Below, piece by piece: positions 51,848-61,148 of a DNA stretch of 64,000 bases. Source of the DNA: Virgibacillus_F necropolis_A. GTDB lineage: Bacteria > Bacillota > Bacilli > Bacillales > Amphibacillaceae. The notes below the pieces were generated by a model, which was given only the letters and a program-made list of their open reading frames with translations, searched no databases and was not told the DNA's origin. Made by a program: the position numbers and the translations under genes. Location of the stretch: the NCBI RefSeq assembly GCF_044793635.1, contig NZ_CP084992.1, positions 1,860,001 through 1,924,000 on the forward strand, in the 5' to 3' direction. Each line of letters opens with the position of its first letter. Position 1 is the first letter of the stretch.

Positions 51848-52822
51848 TTACACCTCCATCTTAAGCTGGGCTCGTTTTTGCATACGCCGCTTTTTTTCTT
51901 TACGAGCAGACAGTATTTTTGGTGCCACTAGAGCTGCAATTACCAGTAAAGCAGTAATTAGCTTCATATCACCCGTTTCTAGAAATTCAACACGAAGCGC
52001 TAGGGTTACTACAATCCGATAGACGATTGCCCCACCGATGACAGCAATTGTTGTTCTGGCAATCGTTTTCGTACCAAACAAAGCCTCTCCAATTATTACA
52101 GATGCAAGTCCGATAATAATCATTCCAATTCCCATTCCGACGTCCGCGAATCCTCCATGTTGAGCAATTAATGCCCCGGAAAACGCAACAAGCGCATTTG
52201 AAATCCCGACACCTACAATAATGAGGGAGTCAGTATTAGCTGACAGACTTCTAATCATCTTTTTATTGTCACCTGTCGCACGAAGCGCCAGACCAACATC
52301 AGTCTTTAGGTAATAGTCTGTTAACAATTTGATAACGAATGTTATTACTATCATCAAGATAACTATTGACCAAGTACCAGGTAATTGTTCTATACCAAGC
52401 ATTGCTAATAATCCATTTAAAAATGTATCGATACCAGTCGCTGCCCAAATAGATTCCAGTTGTTTAAAGATTGTTGATTCACGTAATAACGATAGTGTGG
52501 GTTGGCCCATGATCCGCAAATTAATAGAATATAGGGCAATCATCATTATTATTCCTGACAGTAGCGCATTAATTTTCCCTTTTGTATGGAGCACACCTGT
52601 TACACAACCAGCTAGAAATCCTGCAAATGCTGCTAGGATCGTTGCTAAGATTGGTGGTACCCCATTAATCATTGAAATGGATGCTACTGCCGCACCAGTA
52701 ACAAAACTCCCATCCACGGTTAAGTCTGGAAAATCCAAGACGCGAAAGGTTAAGTAAACTCCTAAAGCCATGATTGCGTATATTACGCCTGATTCTACAG
52801 CACCAAATAATGATATAAGCAT
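51848..52822 (-). CDS. ABC transporter permease (TrpXYZ-type)
   Basis: A 324-residue membrane permease of the branched-chain/ribose (BPD_transp_2) type with about nine segments. It starts GAVESGVIYAIMALGVYLTFRVLDFPDLTVDGSF, the signature of permeases associated with ABC_sub_bind lipoproteins, and contains GLASVIIGEALFG. AGGAGGATAT precedes the ATG. Middle gene of a three-gene importer operon. Confidence 0.88.
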   Translation of the reverse strand: MLISLFGAVESGVIYAIMALGVYLTFRVLDFPDLTVDGSFVTGAAVASISMINGVPPILATILAAFAGFLAGCVTGVLHTKGKINALLSGIIMMIALYSINLRIMGQPTLSLLRESTIFKQLESIWAATGIDTFLNGLLAMLGIEQLPGTWSIVILMIVITFVIKLLTDYYLKTDVGLALRATGDNKKMIRSLSANTDSLIIVGVGISNALVAFSGALIAQHGGFADVGMGIGMIIIGLASVIIGEALFGTKTIARTTIAVIGGAIVYRIVVTLALRVEFLETGDMKLITALLVIAALVAPKILSARKEKKRRMQKRAQLKMEV

Positions 52823-52857
52823 GATATCCTCCTGTTCGCGTCTAGTTAAGTATTAAT

Positions 52858-53853
52858 CTATTCTTGCTCTACAAGTTTTGCTTTTTCATCCCACTCCGTG
52901 TTCCATTCAACACCTTGTTTTTCTGAAGCCTGTTTATTAATAAATAATTGAATTTCTGCTGGATACTCAACAGGGATGTCTTTCGTTGTTTTCTCTCCTG
53001 TTAAAATCGCTGCAGCCATTTCTCCAGATCGATATCCAATTTTGTGGTAGTCAATTCCGAAAGTGGCAAATCCACCCTTTTTCAATGAATCTGGTTCGCC
53101 AACTATAAGTGGAATATCCTGCTCATTCGCTACACCTATAACACTATCCAATGCGGAAACTACCGTATTATCCGTTATGATATAGAAAACATCTGCTTCA
53201 CCAACGAGTGTAGTAGCCGCTTGCTTCACTTGTGCGGAACTAGCTACTGTACGTTCGGAAAGGCTTAAGCTTGTGCCCTCAACAGCTGCTTTTACATCTT
53301 TAATTTGGCTTATAGAGTTTTGCTCCCCCGAATTATAGATCAATCCGACATTAGCACCTTCGAAATTCGCATCGATAAATTCAACCGTTTTTTGAATGGC
53401 ATCGGGATGAAGATCGAGTACACCCGTAACATTCTCACCAGGTTCATCCATCGACTTAACCAATCCGGCTCCTACTGCATCTGTAACAGATGTAAAAATG
53501 ATAGGAATCTCGCTTGTCGCTTGTACTGCTCCAAGTGCACTTGGTGTGGAATTGGCAAAAATCAGGTCTACATTATCTGCAACAAAGTTATTAGCAATTG
53601 GGGCTACATTATTCTGATCCCCTTGTGCGCTTTGTAAGTCATATTCTACATTTAATCCGGCGTCTTTCAATGCTGCTTGAAACCCTTTGTAGGCTTCATC
53701 AAGTGATGGATGTTCAACAATTTGAGTTGCCCCAACTTTATATGTCTTTCCTTCACCGTCCCCACTTGCTTCTGAAGATTCATCCGAACTACAAGCTACT
53801 AAAACCATCATACTAATCATTGCTATTGCTATTAATAGTAGACCCTTTTTCAT
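52858..53853 (-). CDS. ABC substrate-binding lipoprotein (TrpX/ABC_sub_bind family)
   Basis: A 331-residue lipoprotein (lipobox LVAC, Cys21) of the ABC_sub_bind family: GATQIVEHPSLDEAYKGF, DLIFANSTPSALGA, IIFTSVTDAVGAGLV, NVGLIYNSGEQNS. Members bind tryptophan, tyrosine or related compounds. ATG 53853 follows GGGGGG at good spacing; the longer frame to 53868 is excluded. No T-box leader fits in the 118 bases upstream. Lies 119 bp downstream of phenylalanine dehydrogenase, so phenylalanine is a plausible ligand. Confidence 0.88.
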   Translation of the reverse strand: MKKGLLLIAIAMISMMVLVACSSDESSEASGDGEGKTYKVGATQIVEHPSLDEAYKGFQAALKDAGLNVEYDLQSAQGDQNNVAPIANNFVADNVDLIFANSTPSALGAVQATSEIPIIFTSVTDAVGAGLVKSMDEPGENVTGVLDLHPDAIQKTVEFIDANFEGANVGLIYNSGEQNSISQIKDVKAAVEGTSLSLSERTVASSAQVKQAATTLVGEADVFYIITDNTVVSALDSVIGVANEQDIPLIVGEPDSLKKGGFATFGIDYHKIGYRSGEMAAAILTGEKTTKDIPVEYPAEIQLFINKQASEKQGVEWNTEWDEKAKLVEQE

Positions 53854-53971
53854 TACATTTCCCCCCAAATAGATATTATAATTTTTAGAATATTTTCTAA
53901 CATTATATCAGAACCTGCCGTTGAGTCAAGTCTTATTTGGGCCTTTAGACATACCGGATAACACGTTAAAA

Positions 53972-55114
53972 CTATTTCCGAATGTCCCATTTAGGCTTAA
54001 TTGATGGTGTATAGAAACTGTTTCTTTTCCCTCTACCTTCCATTAGCTTTTCACAAATTTGATTGGCCGCTTCCATCGTCGTTATCTGATTAAGCTCAGC
54101 CTCTTGATATACCTTGAGAATTACGTTATAAATCTCTCTTGTTTTCATCAGTACTCTTTCTTTATTTGCCCCATAAAGCTCATCAGCAACTTGAATTAGC
54201 CCCCCTGAGTTAATAATATAATCAGGGGCATACAGAATTCCCTTTTCTGCTAGCTGGATACCATGTTCTTCTGTTGCCAATTGATTGTTTGCAGATCCGG
54301 CAATTGCTTTCACTTTAAATTGAGAAATCGTATCATCATTCACGATGCCGCCAAACGCACATGGAACAAAAACATCCGCTTCTTGAGAATAAATGTCATT
54401 ATTACTTACTACTTTGACAGATCCCGACATTGTTTTCGCTCTTTCCTGAATCGCTTGAATGCTTTTTTCATTAATATCAGTCACATAAAGGTCTGCACCT
54501 TCATCAAGCAGTCCTTCCGCCACTTTAAAACCAACTTTACCAAGTCCTTGAATCGCATATGTGACACCTTGTAGATTGTCTTTGCCAAAGAGTATTTGAT
54601 TTGTTGCTTTAATACCGCCTAACACCCCTGTGGCTGTTGGAATTGAAGAATCCCCACTGCCTCCATATGCTTCTGGAACCCCTACAATGTTATTGGTTTC
54701 TTTTTTGGCATAAACGAAATCATCCATGGTAGTCCCCATATCTGTACCTGTATAAAAACGACCACCCAGTGATTCAACAAACTGACCAAAAGCACGGAAA
54801 AGCTCTGGTGACTTATCTGTGAGAGGATCACCAATGATAACGGCTTTTCCTCCACCAAAATCTACATCTGCCGCAGCACATTTATAACTCATTCCTTTTG
54901 ATAAACGAAGTACATCATTAAGTGCCGCATCAAGACTCCGATAAGGCTGCATTCTACAACCGCCGAGTGCTGGCCCAAGAGTTGTGTTATGGATAGCAAT
55001 AATGGCCCTTAGCCCAGTGGCTTTGTCATTGCAGAATACTACTTGCTCATGTTCAGACATTTTATCCAGAAAAACAAAATCCTCATTTATGCTTGATTCT
55101 GTTACGAAGCTCAT
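53972..55114 (-). CDS. pdh: Phenylalanine dehydrogenase
   Basis: A 380-residue amino-acid dehydrogenase of the Glu/Leu/Phe/Val family: TLGPALGGCRM (46-55), YKCAAADVDFGGGKAVI with Lys78 and Lys90 (substrate and catalytic lysines), FYTGTDMGTTMDDF, and IQGLGKVGFKVAEGL (NAD fold). Length and sequence are close to what I recall of Lysinibacillus sphaericus PheDH. It converts L-phenylalanine to phenylpyruvate with NAD+. Placement next to the paa cluster supports PheDH over leucine dehydrogenase. GGGGGT precedes the ATG. Confidence 0.85.
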   Translation of the reverse strand: MSFVTESSINEDFVFLDKMSEHEQVVFCNDKATGLRAIIAIHNTTLGPALGGCRMQPYRSLDAALNDVLRLSKGMSYKCAAADVDFGGGKAVIIGDPLTDKSPELFRAFGQFVESLGGRFYTGTDMGTTMDDFVYAKKETNNIVGVPEAYGGSGDSSIPTATGVLGGIKATNQILFGKDNLQGVTYAIQGLGKVGFKVAEGLLDEGADLYVTDINEKSIQAIQERAKTMSGSVKVVSNNDIYSQEADVFVPCAFGGIVNDDTISQFKVKAIAGSANNQLATEEHGIQLAEKGILYAPDYIINSGGLIQVADELYGANKERVLMKTREIYNVILKVYQEAELNQITTMEAANQICEKLMEGRGKRNSFYTPSIKPKWDIRK

Positions 55115-55153
55115 CCAAGACCCCCAATATTGACGAAATAGTTATAAACACAT

Positions 55154-55555
55154 TTAATAGGTTTGTTTTGATGATAGTTTCTGGCTGATTAAATCTTTTG
55201 GCAAAATCACCTGTTTGACCTCGCCTTTTCCTATTAAGCCATGTTCATTGAATGCCTCAACTTTTGTAAGAACTTGCTGATTATTTTTGTTTTCAATCAG
55301 GGTTGCTGTTAATTTCACTTTTGAATGTAGAGGGGACGGATCAATGTGCTTTAATTGAACGGCAGCCCCCATCCCCTCCTCATGTTCCTCTAAGAATGGA
55401 AGAATGATTTTTCTTGAGACCCATTCCATGTGGTATACCATTGCAACCGTAGAATAAACAGGATGTACCACATTTCCTTCAAAGCTTGCAAACATATCTT
55501 CTGTGACTTCTATCTCGATTGTTTCGGTTCTGCCTATTTCCATTCCTGATTTCAT
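55154..55555 (-). CDS. FlK-like hotdog thioesterase
   Basis: A 133-residue hotdog-fold protein: VHPVYSTVAMVYHMEWVSRK then GMGAAVQLKHIDPSPLHSKVKL. Ser/Thr, Glu and His sit in the spacing seen in FlK-type acyl-CoA thioesterases. In this cluster it could release dead-end CoA esters of the phenylacetate route (inference). GGGGTGATT precedes the ATG; it lies 40 bp upstream of pdh. Confidence 0.7.
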   Translation of the reverse strand: MKSGMEIGRTETIEIEVTEDMFASFEGNVVHPVYSTVAMVYHMEWVSRKIILPFLEEHEEGMGAAVQLKHIDPSPLHSKVKLTATLIENKNNQQVLTKVEAFNEHGLIGKGEVKQVILPKDLISQKLSSKQTY

Positions 55556-55582
55556 CTAATCACCCCAAATCGTTAAGCTCAT

Positions 55583-56554
55583 TTATACATTCTCCTCTTG
55601 AATGGCATCTAATAGATTAGCTGAATGGTTCATTTGCTCTTTTGCCTCTTTAACCATTCCTTCGAGCAATTCCTTGACAGTAGGTATGTGTCTGATTAAT
55701 CCTGCCACTTGCCCACTATTGATGAAACCATTCTCCATATCACCTTTAAGCGCACCTAAAACGTGCAGCTTTTCTGACGTTAACTCGCCATATTGCTCGA
55801 CTGTCATTCCCTCTTTTTCAAAATTAAATAGCTTTGTAGCATAAGGGTTTTTCAAAATTCGCCTGACCCGTCCAACCGGTCGGCCGATAATCATTGTTCC
55901 GGTGTCTTCAGCTTCGATAAGCCGCCTCTTATAGTCCTCATGAAACGGTGCTTCTTTCGTCGCAATGAAACGAGTACCTATCTGGACACCACTCGCACCA
56001 AGCATGAAAGAAGCTGCTAATCCTTTTCCATCTCCTATTCCACCAGCTGCTAATACAGGAACCTTTACATGCTGTACGATTTGTGGAATTAATGTAAAGG
56101 TAGTAAGTTCAAGATGTGAGTTAATCCCCGCTGCTTCAAACCCTTCCGCCACAAGAATGTCAGCACCGGCTTCTTCGGCCTTTTTAGCATGTTTGACAGA
56201 TGCAACAAGCGCGATGACTTTAATGTTATGTTCGTGAAAAAGCGGAATGTAAGATGACGGATTTCCTGCAGAAAGGGTGACCGCATCTACATTATGTTTA
56301 ATCACTAACGCTATTAATTCATTAACATGTGGTGTCACACTAATTGCAATGTTTACGGCAAATGGTTTGTCTGTATTCTGTTTAGTTTCAAGGATTATTT
56401 TTTCTACTTCATCCGGTGACATGGTGCCGCAACCGATTGTTCCAAGCCCCCCCGCTTCTGAAACAGCAGTCGCTAGTTGTGAATTGCTAATATTCCCCAT
56501 TCCACCTTGGATGATTGGATAGCTAATATTAAGTAGTTTGCAAACTGGATTCAT
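55583..56554 (-). CDS. Nitronate monooxygenase-family flavoenzyme
   Basis: A 323-residue FMN TIM-barrel protein: YPIIQGGMGNISN, GTIGCGTMS, GFEAAGINSHLE, VLAAGGIGDGKG and GASGVQIGTRFIATKEAP. It groups with NPD/FabK-like flavoenzymes. The class I His of GGHRG is replaced by Ile-Asn, unlike the enzyme at 26504-27586, so a different substrate, perhaps an enoyl thioester, is possible. GAGGGGGGAGG upstream. Part of the paa-linked operon. Confidence 0.8.
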   Translation of the reverse strand: MNPVCKLLNISYPIIQGGMGNISNSQLATAVSEAGGLGTIGCGTMSPDEVEKIILETKQNTDKPFAVNIAISVTPHVNELIALVIKHNVDAVTLSAGNPSSYIPLFHEHNIKVIALVASVKHAKKAEEAGADILVAEGFEAAGINSHLELTTFTLIPQIVQHVKVPVLAAGGIGDGKGLAASFMLGASGVQIGTRFIATKEAPFHEDYKRRLIEAEDTGTMIIGRPVGRVRRILKNPYATKLFNFEKEGMTVEQYGELTSEKLHVLGALKGDMENGFINSGQVAGLIRHIPTVKELLEGMVKEAKEQMNHSANLLDAIQEENV

Positions 56555-56583
56555 GATTCCTCCCCCTCAAATCATATGCCCAT

Positions 56584-57360
56584 TTATTTCCCTTTAAATT
56601 CTGGGCTTCTTTTCTCGTTGAAAGCATGCAACGCTTCCATACGATCTTCTGTCGGAATGATTACTTCATATGCTTTTGATTCGATCGCAAGTCCTGTATG
56701 TAAATCTGTATTCATTCCTTGAGTAATCGCATGTTTCGCTTGTTTAATAGCAATCGGACCATTTTTCATCATAGCAGTAGCTAGTTGTTCGCAAGTAGCA
56801 AGTAACTTTCCGGTTTCCACCACTTGTAAAACTATACCAAGATCAAGCGCTTCTTCGGCCGTGAATTTTTTAGCGGTAAAAATTAACTCTTTCGCTTTCA
56901 TTTCACCGACTAATCTTGGCAGACGTTGCGTACCACCGGCCCCTGGAATGATTGCCCAACTTGTTTCAGTCAGACCCATTTTCACTCCTTCAATGGCGAT
57001 TGAAAAGTCACAGGCGATCATCAATTCAAATCCACCGCCAAACGCATAGCCATTTACCGCAGCAATTGTTGGCTGCGGTAATTCCGCAATACTGGTAAAT
57101 ACATCCCGAATTGCTTTAACATTACGCCTGACTTCTGTTTCAGATAGATTTTTTCTCTCTTTTAAATCAGCTCCGGCACTAAAAGCTTTCTCCCCAGCAC
57201 CTGTAAAAATTACTACTTTCATCTCTGCGTCAAGATGAATAGCATCCGTCACCTGCTGAAGCTGGTGAAGTGTTTCATAATTGAAACAGTTCAATGCTTC
57301 CTCTCGATTGATTGTAACGTATGCAATATTATTTTCCTTTTTGAATAAAACAGTCTCCAT
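56584..57360 (-). CDS. Enoyl-CoA hydratase/isomerase
   Basis: A 258-residue crotonase: AFSAGADLKE (oxyanion hole 1, about 61-70), AVNGYAFGGGFELMIACD (oxyanion hole 2, about 100-117), and TETSWAIIPGAGGTQRLPR with the second catalytic Glu position as Ile-Pro-Gly-Ala-Gly-Gly context typical of hydratases. Third crotonase in this cluster besides PaaG and PaaF. It may hydrate 2,3-dehydroadipyl-CoA or an aromatic intermediate. AAAAGGGG upstream; 15 bp after the thiolase gene. Confidence 0.85.
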   Translation of the reverse strand: METVLFKKENNIAYVTINREEALNCFNYETLHQLQQVTDAIHLDAEMKVVIFTGAGEKAFSAGADLKERKNLSETEVRRNVKAIRDVFTSIAELPQPTIAAVNGYAFGGGFELMIACDFSIAIEGVKMGLTETSWAIIPGAGGTQRLPRLVGEMKAKELIFTAKKFTAEEALDLGIVLQVVETGKLLATCEQLATAMMKNGPIAIKQAKHAITQGMNTDLHTGLAIESKAYEVIIPTEDRMEALHAFNEKRSPEFKGK

Positions 57361-57375
57361 CGATTTTTACCCCTT

Positions 57376-58587
57376 TTAATGCTCTTCCGTTACATTTTCT
57401 ACAATAGTTGCGATGCCCTGACCGACACCGATGCACATCGTTGCAAGACCATATTTTGTTTGCTGCCTCTTCATTTCATAAATTAGCGTTGTTAAAATAC
57501 GAGCACCACTTGCACCTAGTGGGTGACCGAACGCTATTGCACCACCATTCACATTAACCTTTTGTTGATCAAATTCCATCTGACGAATACATGCAAGCGA
57601 CTGAGACGCAAATGCTTCATTTAATTCTATTAATCCTACGTCACTTACCTTTAAACTGGCACGTTCAAGTGCTTTTTGCGATGCGTAAATTGGACCAAGA
57701 CCCATCACTTCCGGTTCCAATCCAGCGGTGGCTCCAATTTTATATTTCACTAGTGGTTTGAGGTTCAGTTCCTTTGCCTTTTCTGCACTCATTACTAGTA
57801 AAGCAGATGCTCCATCGTTCACGCCTGAAGCATTTCCTGCTGTAATTGTTCCACCTTCAAAAATCGGCTTTAATTTCCCTAGTTTTTCTTGCGTTGATTC
57901 TGGACGTGGGTGCTCATCTTTTTCTACTATTACTTCATTGCCTTTACGATCCGTATAAACGACTGGAACAATTTCATCTGTGAATTTATTTTCCTCCATT
58001 GCTCTTTTAGCACGCTGCTGACTTTCAAAAGCAAACTGATCCTGTTCTGCACGAGTTATCTCATAACGCTGTGCCACATTTTCAGCTGTCTGTGGCATCG
58101 TATCCGATCCATACATTTTTTCCAGCTTCTTGTTTGTAAAACGCCAACCTATCGTCGTATCGAAAAGTTCCATATTGCCACGTGGGAACTCTTTTTCCGG
58201 TTTGGCCATCACGAATGGTGCGCGTGACATGCTTTCCGTGCCACCTGCAATATAGATATCCCCTTCTCCAATCGCGATTGCACGTGCCGCGTACATTACG
58301 GCATCCAAACCTGACCCACATAGACGATTAATCGTTGTTCCCCCTACCGTGACAGGTAACCCCGCTAGCAATGCCGACATTCTGGCCACGTTACGGTTGT
58401 CTTCGCCAGCCTGATTGGCGTTACCCAAAACGACATCTTCAATTTGTTCAACCGGAAGTTCAGAATTTCTGTCAACAAGCGCTTTAATGACAGTTGCTCC
58501 TAAATCATCGGGGCGAACATCTTTTAACGCACCTTTATACCTACCAAAAGGGGTACGGACAGCATCTACAATAACTACTTCTCTCAT
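57376..58587 (-). CDS. paaJ: Acetyl-CoA acyltransferase, 3-oxoadipyl-CoA thiolase type
   Basis: A 403-residue thiolase: Cys90 in NRLCGSGLDAV (acylated nucleophile), His355 in FGHPLGASGARI and Cys385 in CIGVGQG. It cleaves 3-oxoadipyl-CoA to succinyl-CoA and acetyl-CoA as the last step of the phenylacetate route; the paa context supports PaaJ/PcaF over a general FadA. ATG overlaps the paaH stop by one base (TAATG). Confidence 0.85.
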   Translation of the reverse strand: MREVVIVDAVRTPFGRYKGALKDVRPDDLGATVIKALVDRNSELPVEQIEDVVLGNANQAGEDNRNVARMSALLAGLPVTVGGTTINRLCGSGLDAVMYAARAIAIGEGDIYIAGGTESMSRAPFVMAKPEKEFPRGNMELFDTTIGWRFTNKKLEKMYGSDTMPQTAENVAQRYEITRAEQDQFAFESQQRAKRAMEENKFTDEIVPVVYTDRKGNEVIVEKDEHPRPESTQEKLGKLKPIFEGGTITAGNASGVNDGASALLVMSAEKAKELNLKPLVKYKIGATAGLEPEVMGLGPIYASQKALERASLKVSDVGLIELNEAFASQSLACIRQMEFDQQKVNVNGGAIAFGHPLGASGARILTTLIYEMKRQQTKYGLATMCIGVGQGIATIVENVTEEH

Positions 58588-59459
58588 TATTTAATCAACT
58601 CGCCTTTGCTCGTATAGTCGTAAACTCCTTTTCCTGACTTTCGTCCAAGTCGGCCTGCCTTGACGTATTGTTCAAGAAGAGGAGCGGGTCGGAACTTTTC
58701 CCCAAGTGTTTCATGCAGATATTTTAAATTATTTAGACGCGCATCCAGTCCAACTAAGTCACCAAGTTCAAATGGACCCATCGGATAATTTAAGCCTAAT
58801 CGAATCGCTTTATCTATATCTTCCGCTGTCGCCACGCCTTCTTGCAGCATGTGAAAAGCTTCATTTCCAACCATTGCACTAATTCGGCTTGTGACAAACC
58901 CAGGAAACTCATTCACGTCAACAGTTTCCTTACCCATCTTCTCAGCAGATTCGCGAATGATTTTTACCGTTTGCTCGCTCGTTTCCAGTCCTTTTACAAT
59001 TTCCACGAGAGGCATTAAATGAACAGGATTGAAAAAGTGCATCACCGCTACTTTCTCAGGGCGTTTTGTAAAGGAAGCTATTTCTGTTGGGCTAATGGTC
59101 GACGTATTTGAGGCAAAAATTGTGTGGTCTGGTGCATGCTCTTCTGCCATTTCCATTACGCTTTTCTTTAGCTCCCGTTTTTCTGGAACTGCTTCAATTA
59201 AGAGATCGGCCGATTCTATTGTGGTTTCAAAATGTAACGAAGTATGTAGATTGTCTAATAGATTTTGCGCCTGTATATCTGTCAGCTTCCCTCTTTTAAT
59301 TCCTTTTTGAGTTGTCTGTTTCGCGTGTTCATATGCTTCCTGTAACTGCTTTTCAGATATATCAACCAATGTCGTATGGAAACCAGCAAGGGCCGAGACA
59401 TACGCAATGCCCCGCCCCATTACACCAGCTCCCATGACAGTAACGTTTTGAATTGCCAT
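58587..59459 (-). CDS. paaH: 3-hydroxyacyl-CoA dehydrogenase PaaH
   Basis: A 290-residue HADH: GAGVMGRGIAYVSALAG (Rossmann, 9-25), IEAVPEKRELK, ASNTSTISPTEIA, MHFFNPVHLMPLVEIV with the catalytic His-Glu pair, and the C-terminal helical domain LGLNYPMGPFELGDLVGLD. It oxidises 3-hydroxyadipyl-CoA. AAGGAAGGGAAGG precedes the ATG. Separated from the upstream aldehyde dehydrogenase by a 147-bp gap holding the palindromic element. Confidence 0.88.
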   Translation of the reverse strand: MAIQNVTVMGAGVMGRGIAYVSALAGFHTTLVDISEKQLQEAYEHAKQTTQKGIKRGKLTDIQAQNLLDNLHTSLHFETTIESADLLIEAVPEKRELKKSVMEMAEEHAPDHTIFASNTSTISPTEIASFTKRPEKVAVMHFFNPVHLMPLVEIVKGLETSEQTVKIIRESAEKMGKETVDVNEFPGFVTSRISAMVGNEAFHMLQEGVATAEDIDKAIRLGLNYPMGPFELGDLVGLDARLNNLKYLHETLGEKFRPAPLLEQYVKAGRLGRKSGKGVYDYTSKGELIK

Positions 59460-59493
59460 GGTCAGCCTTCCCTTCCTTTAAAAATTTACATCC

Positions 59494-59597
59494 TACTCCG
59501 GGGACTCGAGACATAGGCATTAGACTCTTGAGCACGAAAGACCATGTGCTCTACGGTCTCTTGTCTATGCTTTTCGTCGCTGGGCGAGTCCACTCCG
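59494..59597 (-). repeat. Dispersed palindromic element, copy 2
   Basis: On the minus strand the core ACAAGAGACCGTAGAGCACATG ends at the same place as in copy 1 (170-281), followed by GTGCTC and AAGAGTCTA. Here GAGCAC/GTGCTC pair perfectly in the apical stem. Outer arms differ in sequence from copy 1 but still pair (CGGAGTGGACTCG with CGAGTCCCCGGAGTAG). It lies at the 3' end of the aldehyde dehydrogenase gene, within the paa operon. Confidence 0.6.
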
Positions 59598-59606
59598 CTT
59601 TTATAA

Positions 59607-61130
59607 TTAAACTCCAAATGGATTGATTGGTTTTGGCCCGTAATAGGAAAGAACACTTTTATCTTCCATATATAGATCAAGGGTTTCGACACAAAGTTCT
59701 CGACCGAATCCGGATTGTTTATATCCTCCAAATGGTGTCCCAGGAAATGCCGAAAATGGACTATTGACCATTACGATTCCAGCTTCAATTTTGTGAGCAA
59801 CACGTGTTGCTCGTGCTTGGTTAGTTGTCCAGATTGATGAACCTAATCCATATCTCGTATCGTTTGCACGCTTGACAACATCTTTTTCATCGCTAAACTT
59901 TTCTACTACAACTACTGGACCAAATATTTCTTCTTTAACAGCTTTCATGTCTGGTGTTACATCGGTTATAACGGTCGGTTCATACCAATGTCCGTTTTCA
60001 AAACCTTCAATTGTTGCCTTTTTACCGCCTGTAGCAATCGTTGCACCAGCTTCTCTAGCAGATTGAACATATGCATCGATTACTTCCACCTGATCATTGC
60101 TAATAATGGAGCCAAGGTGTGTTCCTTTATTAAAAGGGTCTCCTGATTGCAATTTCTCTGTTTTAGCAATAAATTTTTCCATAAACTCATCGTAAATCGA
60201 TTCATGAACAAACATTCTCGACCTAGCTTCACATGACTGTCCGGTATTAAAGAAAATACCGAACAAAGAACCTGGTATAGCCGCTTCTAAATCAGCATCT
60301 TCAAAGACGATATTTGGTGACTTCCCACCTAACTCAAGTGTAAGGCGCTTTATTGTTTGTGAGGACTTTGCCATAATATCTTTTCCTGTTGATGTTGAAC
60401 CTGTAAAAGCAACCTTATTGATATCATCATGTTCTACCAGATAATCTCCTACGACACTGCCTGAACCAGGAATTGTATTGACTACCCCTTCTGGTACACC
60501 TGCTTCATGGCATATTTCGTTAAGAATAATGGCTGTAATTGGCGTTAGACTAGCCGGTTTGATGATAACCGAACAACCAGTAGCTATCGCAGGTGCTATC
60601 TTCCACGCTGCCATCATCATTGGATAGTTCCAAGGTATAATTTGTGCACAAACACCAACTGGTTCTTTGTTTGTATAGTTAAAAAATCCATAAGGCATAT
60701 TATTGACAGTCCCACGATGGCCAACAATTGCGCCAGCGTAGAATTCAAAGTCCTCTATCGACTGGTTAATTTGGATCTGTGCAGCACTCGCTGCTTTTCC
60801 ACTATTTAAAACTTCCATTTCAACAAGCTCATTAAATCGCTCGCGCATAATTGCTGCAATTTTATTTAACACACGTGAACGTTTGCCAACTGGATACTTC
60901 CGCCATTTCCCATGATCAAATGCATTCCTTGCTGCTTGTACTGCCATTTCTGCATCTTCTTTATTTGCTTTAGCAACGGTTGCCAGTACCTCTCCTTTTG
61001 CTGGATTATACGTTTCAAACACTTCACTTGAACTGCTTTCTACGCGTTCCCCATTAATAATCATCGCATAGTGATCACGTTTCATTGGTCTAACCTCTGT
61101 TACTGCTTCTTTTGCTACTGTACGTTCCAT
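59607..61130 (-). CDS. Aldehyde dehydrogenase, phenylacetaldehyde/PaaZ-role candidate
   Basis: A 507-residue ALDH: IPWNYPMMMAAWKIAPA, FTGSTSTG (NAD binding), TLELGGKSPNIV with catalytic Glu, NTGQSCEARSR with catalytic Cys, and FGGYKQSGFGREL. No hydratase domain is fused, unlike E. coli PaaZ. In this cluster it may oxidise phenylacetaldehyde to phenylacetate, or the ring-opened semialdehyde. AAGGAGTG before the ATG. 18 bp downstream of paaG. Confidence 0.8.
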   Translation of the reverse strand: MERTVAKEAVTEVRPMKRDHYAMIINGERVESSSSEVFETYNPAKGEVLATVAKANKEDAEMAVQAARNAFDHGKWRKYPVGKRSRVLNKIAAIMRERFNELVEMEVLNSGKAASAAQIQINQSIEDFEFYAGAIVGHRGTVNNMPYGFFNYTNKEPVGVCAQIIPWNYPMMMAAWKIAPAIATGCSVIIKPASLTPITAIILNEICHEAGVPEGVVNTIPGSGSVVGDYLVEHDDINKVAFTGSTSTGKDIMAKSSQTIKRLTLELGGKSPNIVFEDADLEAAIPGSLFGIFFNTGQSCEARSRMFVHESIYDEFMEKFIAKTEKLQSGDPFNKGTHLGSIISNDQVEVIDAYVQSAREAGATIATGGKKATIEGFENGHWYEPTVITDVTPDMKAVKEEIFGPVVVVEKFSDEKDVVKRANDTRYGLGSSIWTTNQARATRVAHKIEAGIVMVNSPFSAFPGTPFGGYKQSGFGRELCVETLDLYMEDKSVLSYYGPKPINPFGV

Positions 61131-61148
61131 TTCTCGTCACTCCTTCTA

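Noticed and set aside
53854..53971. T-box riboswitch before the TrpXYZ-type importer
   Set aside because: The gap to the phenylalanine dehydrogenase gene is only about 118 bases and shows no specifier loop or T-box motif.
59486..59731. 81-aa minus-strand frame covering the palindromic element
   Set aside because: It overlaps the aldehyde dehydrogenase 3' end in another frame and is mostly repeat sequence.
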